A stretch of 8,183 nucleotides of DNA from Bacteroidales bacterium (GTDB lineage Bacteria; Bacteroidota; Bacteroidia; Bacteroidales; UBA932). How positions within the stretch are numbered: the stretch's first letter is position 1; each line of letters opens with the position of its first letter. This document shows positions 7,409 through 8,183 of this stretch, piece after piece. The stretch spans positions 1 to 8,183 of the forward strand of contig JAHDRO010000071.1 of the NCBI GenBank assembly GCA_018433265.1, written 5' to 3'. The notes under the pieces were generated by a model. It saw only the letters and a list, made by a program, of their open reading frames with translations, was not told the DNA's origin and did not search any database. The translations under genes were made by a program, and so were the position numbers.

Positions 7409-8183
7409 ATGGGAATTCGTAGAAAAATCTCGCTTGGTTTTGTCATAATAGGGGTTGTACTTTTTATATCCAGCGTAATATCTGTTTTTGAGTTTAGTCG
7501 CATGAGACAGACTGTGACAAATTTAATGAAGGATAATATAAACAGCATCAATACTTCCAGATTACTTCTCGAACTTACTGACGAATATAATTTTGAACTT
7601 TTGAGTCGTGTTATTAAAGACTCATCTGTAAAAAGTGTAGATATTGTTCCTGATGATCGTTTACACAAGTACCTCGGCAATATAAGGAGAGGTTTTGCAT
7701 CACATGAAGAGAGAGTTGTGGCGGACTCTCTTTCTCAAGCATACTCGGATTACATTTCTGTCATTAACAGTACTTCTGATATAATGCTCAAAAATTTGGG
7801 GGAAAGAATAAAGTGGTACGAGAATGAGCTTAAGCCTGCTTACAATAATCTCAACAAATATAAAAAGCTATTAGGTTTGATGACCCAGGCTGCGCTTGCA
7901 GAAAATGCAAAGGAGCTTCAAGAAGGTTACTACAGGAGTATTATGCCGGGTATTATAGCTGTAGGAGCAGGATTAATGCTTGTGCTGCTTTTTAACTATT
8001 TTCTGAATATCTATTTTATATCTCCTATCATTTTAATTTCCAAAGGTATTAAGAATTACAGAGAATATAATAAAAGCTATAATGTACAGTTGGAAAACGA
8101 TGATGAACTTCAGGATTTGAATTCTGGTGTTAAGAATATTATTGATGAAAACAAAAATTTAAAAAAAGAAAAGCAGCAACATG
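7409..8183 (+). CDS. Membrane sensor-like protein with periplasmic helical domain (C-terminus beyond window)
   Basis: The frame opens with ATG at 7409 and is still open at the right edge, with 258 residues visible. It begins with a short basic stretch (MGIRRK) and a first membrane helix (about 8-28). A mostly helical extracytoplasmic domain of about 150 residues follows, then a second membrane helix (about 179-203) and the start of a cytoplasmic part. After TM2 the ISPIILISKGI segment, a short spacer, DDELQDLNSGVKNI (231-244) and a Lys/Glu-rich coiled coil resemble a degenerate HAMP domain. This layout (TM, four-helix-type sensor, TM, HAMP) is typical of histidine kinases and chemoreceptor-like signal transducers. 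The output domain is off the window, so the signalling class cannot be named and the ligand is unknown. It lies behind the gap terminator and is probably transcribed separately. Confidence 0.75.
   Translation, partial: MGIRRKISLGFVIIGVVLFISSVISVFEFSRMRQTVTNLMKDNINSINTSRLLLELTDEYNFELLSRVIKDSSVKSVDIVPDDRLHKYLGNIRRGFASHEERVVADSLSQAYSDYISVINSTSDIMLKNLGERIKWYENELKPAYNNLNKYKKLLGLMTQAALAENAKELQEGYYRSIMPGIIAVGAGLMLVLLFNYFLNIYFISPIILISKGIKNYREYNKSYNVQLENDDELQDLNSGVKNIIDENKNLKKEKQQH

Overview
The window looks like a piece of a Bacteroidota chromosome, probably Bacteroidales-like. By eye it is AT-rich. It has TAnnTTTG promoter elements, most starts lack a strong Shine-Dalgarno sequence, and the protein set fits: a SurE-LpxB pair, a secreted double thioredoxin-fold protein of the DUF5106/TlpA type, and a long-type FAD-linked oxidase. 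I see no mobile element, tRNA, rRNA or CRISPR array. The content is mostly housekeeping; what is unusual is how some of the genes are joined.

Positions 1-6184 form one tightly packed minus-strand operon, transcribed right to left: surE, an lpxB-ogt fusion gene, dapF, coaD, a gene for a secreted tandem thioredoxin-fold protein, and an FAD-linked oxidase that runs off the left edge. No junction has an intergenic gap. Three are 4-base ATGA overlaps (surE/lpxB, dapF/coaD, thioredoxin protein/oxidase), one is TGA immediately followed by ATG (coaD/thioredoxin protein), and one is an 11-base overlap (lpxB-ogt/dapF). The products serve lipid A synthesis (LpxB), peptidoglycan precursor supply (DapF makes meso-diaminopimelate), coenzyme A synthesis (CoaD), nucleotide cleavage (SurE), DNA alkylation repair (the Ogt half of the fusion), an envelope thioredoxin-fold protein, and oxidation of a 2-hydroxy acid.

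Positions 6185-6306 are a compact divergent promoter region. Candidate promoters for the operon (leftward) and for gap (rightward) overlap face to face inside a 48-bp imperfect dyad, 6219-6266. On the plus strand, gap (class I glyceraldehyde-3-phosphate dehydrogenase, 6307-7311) is followed by a clear hairpin terminator at 7334-7369. A membrane sensor-like protein then starts at 7409 behind its own TAnnTTTG element and runs off the right edge.

The most notable item is the single 557-codon reading frame that joins a complete lipid A disaccharide synthase to a complete O6-alkylguanine-DNA alkyltransferase with an intact PCHRV active site. Two lesser points are the internal duplication of a helical-plus-thioredoxin module in the secreted protein and the symmetric overlapping promoters between surE and gap.
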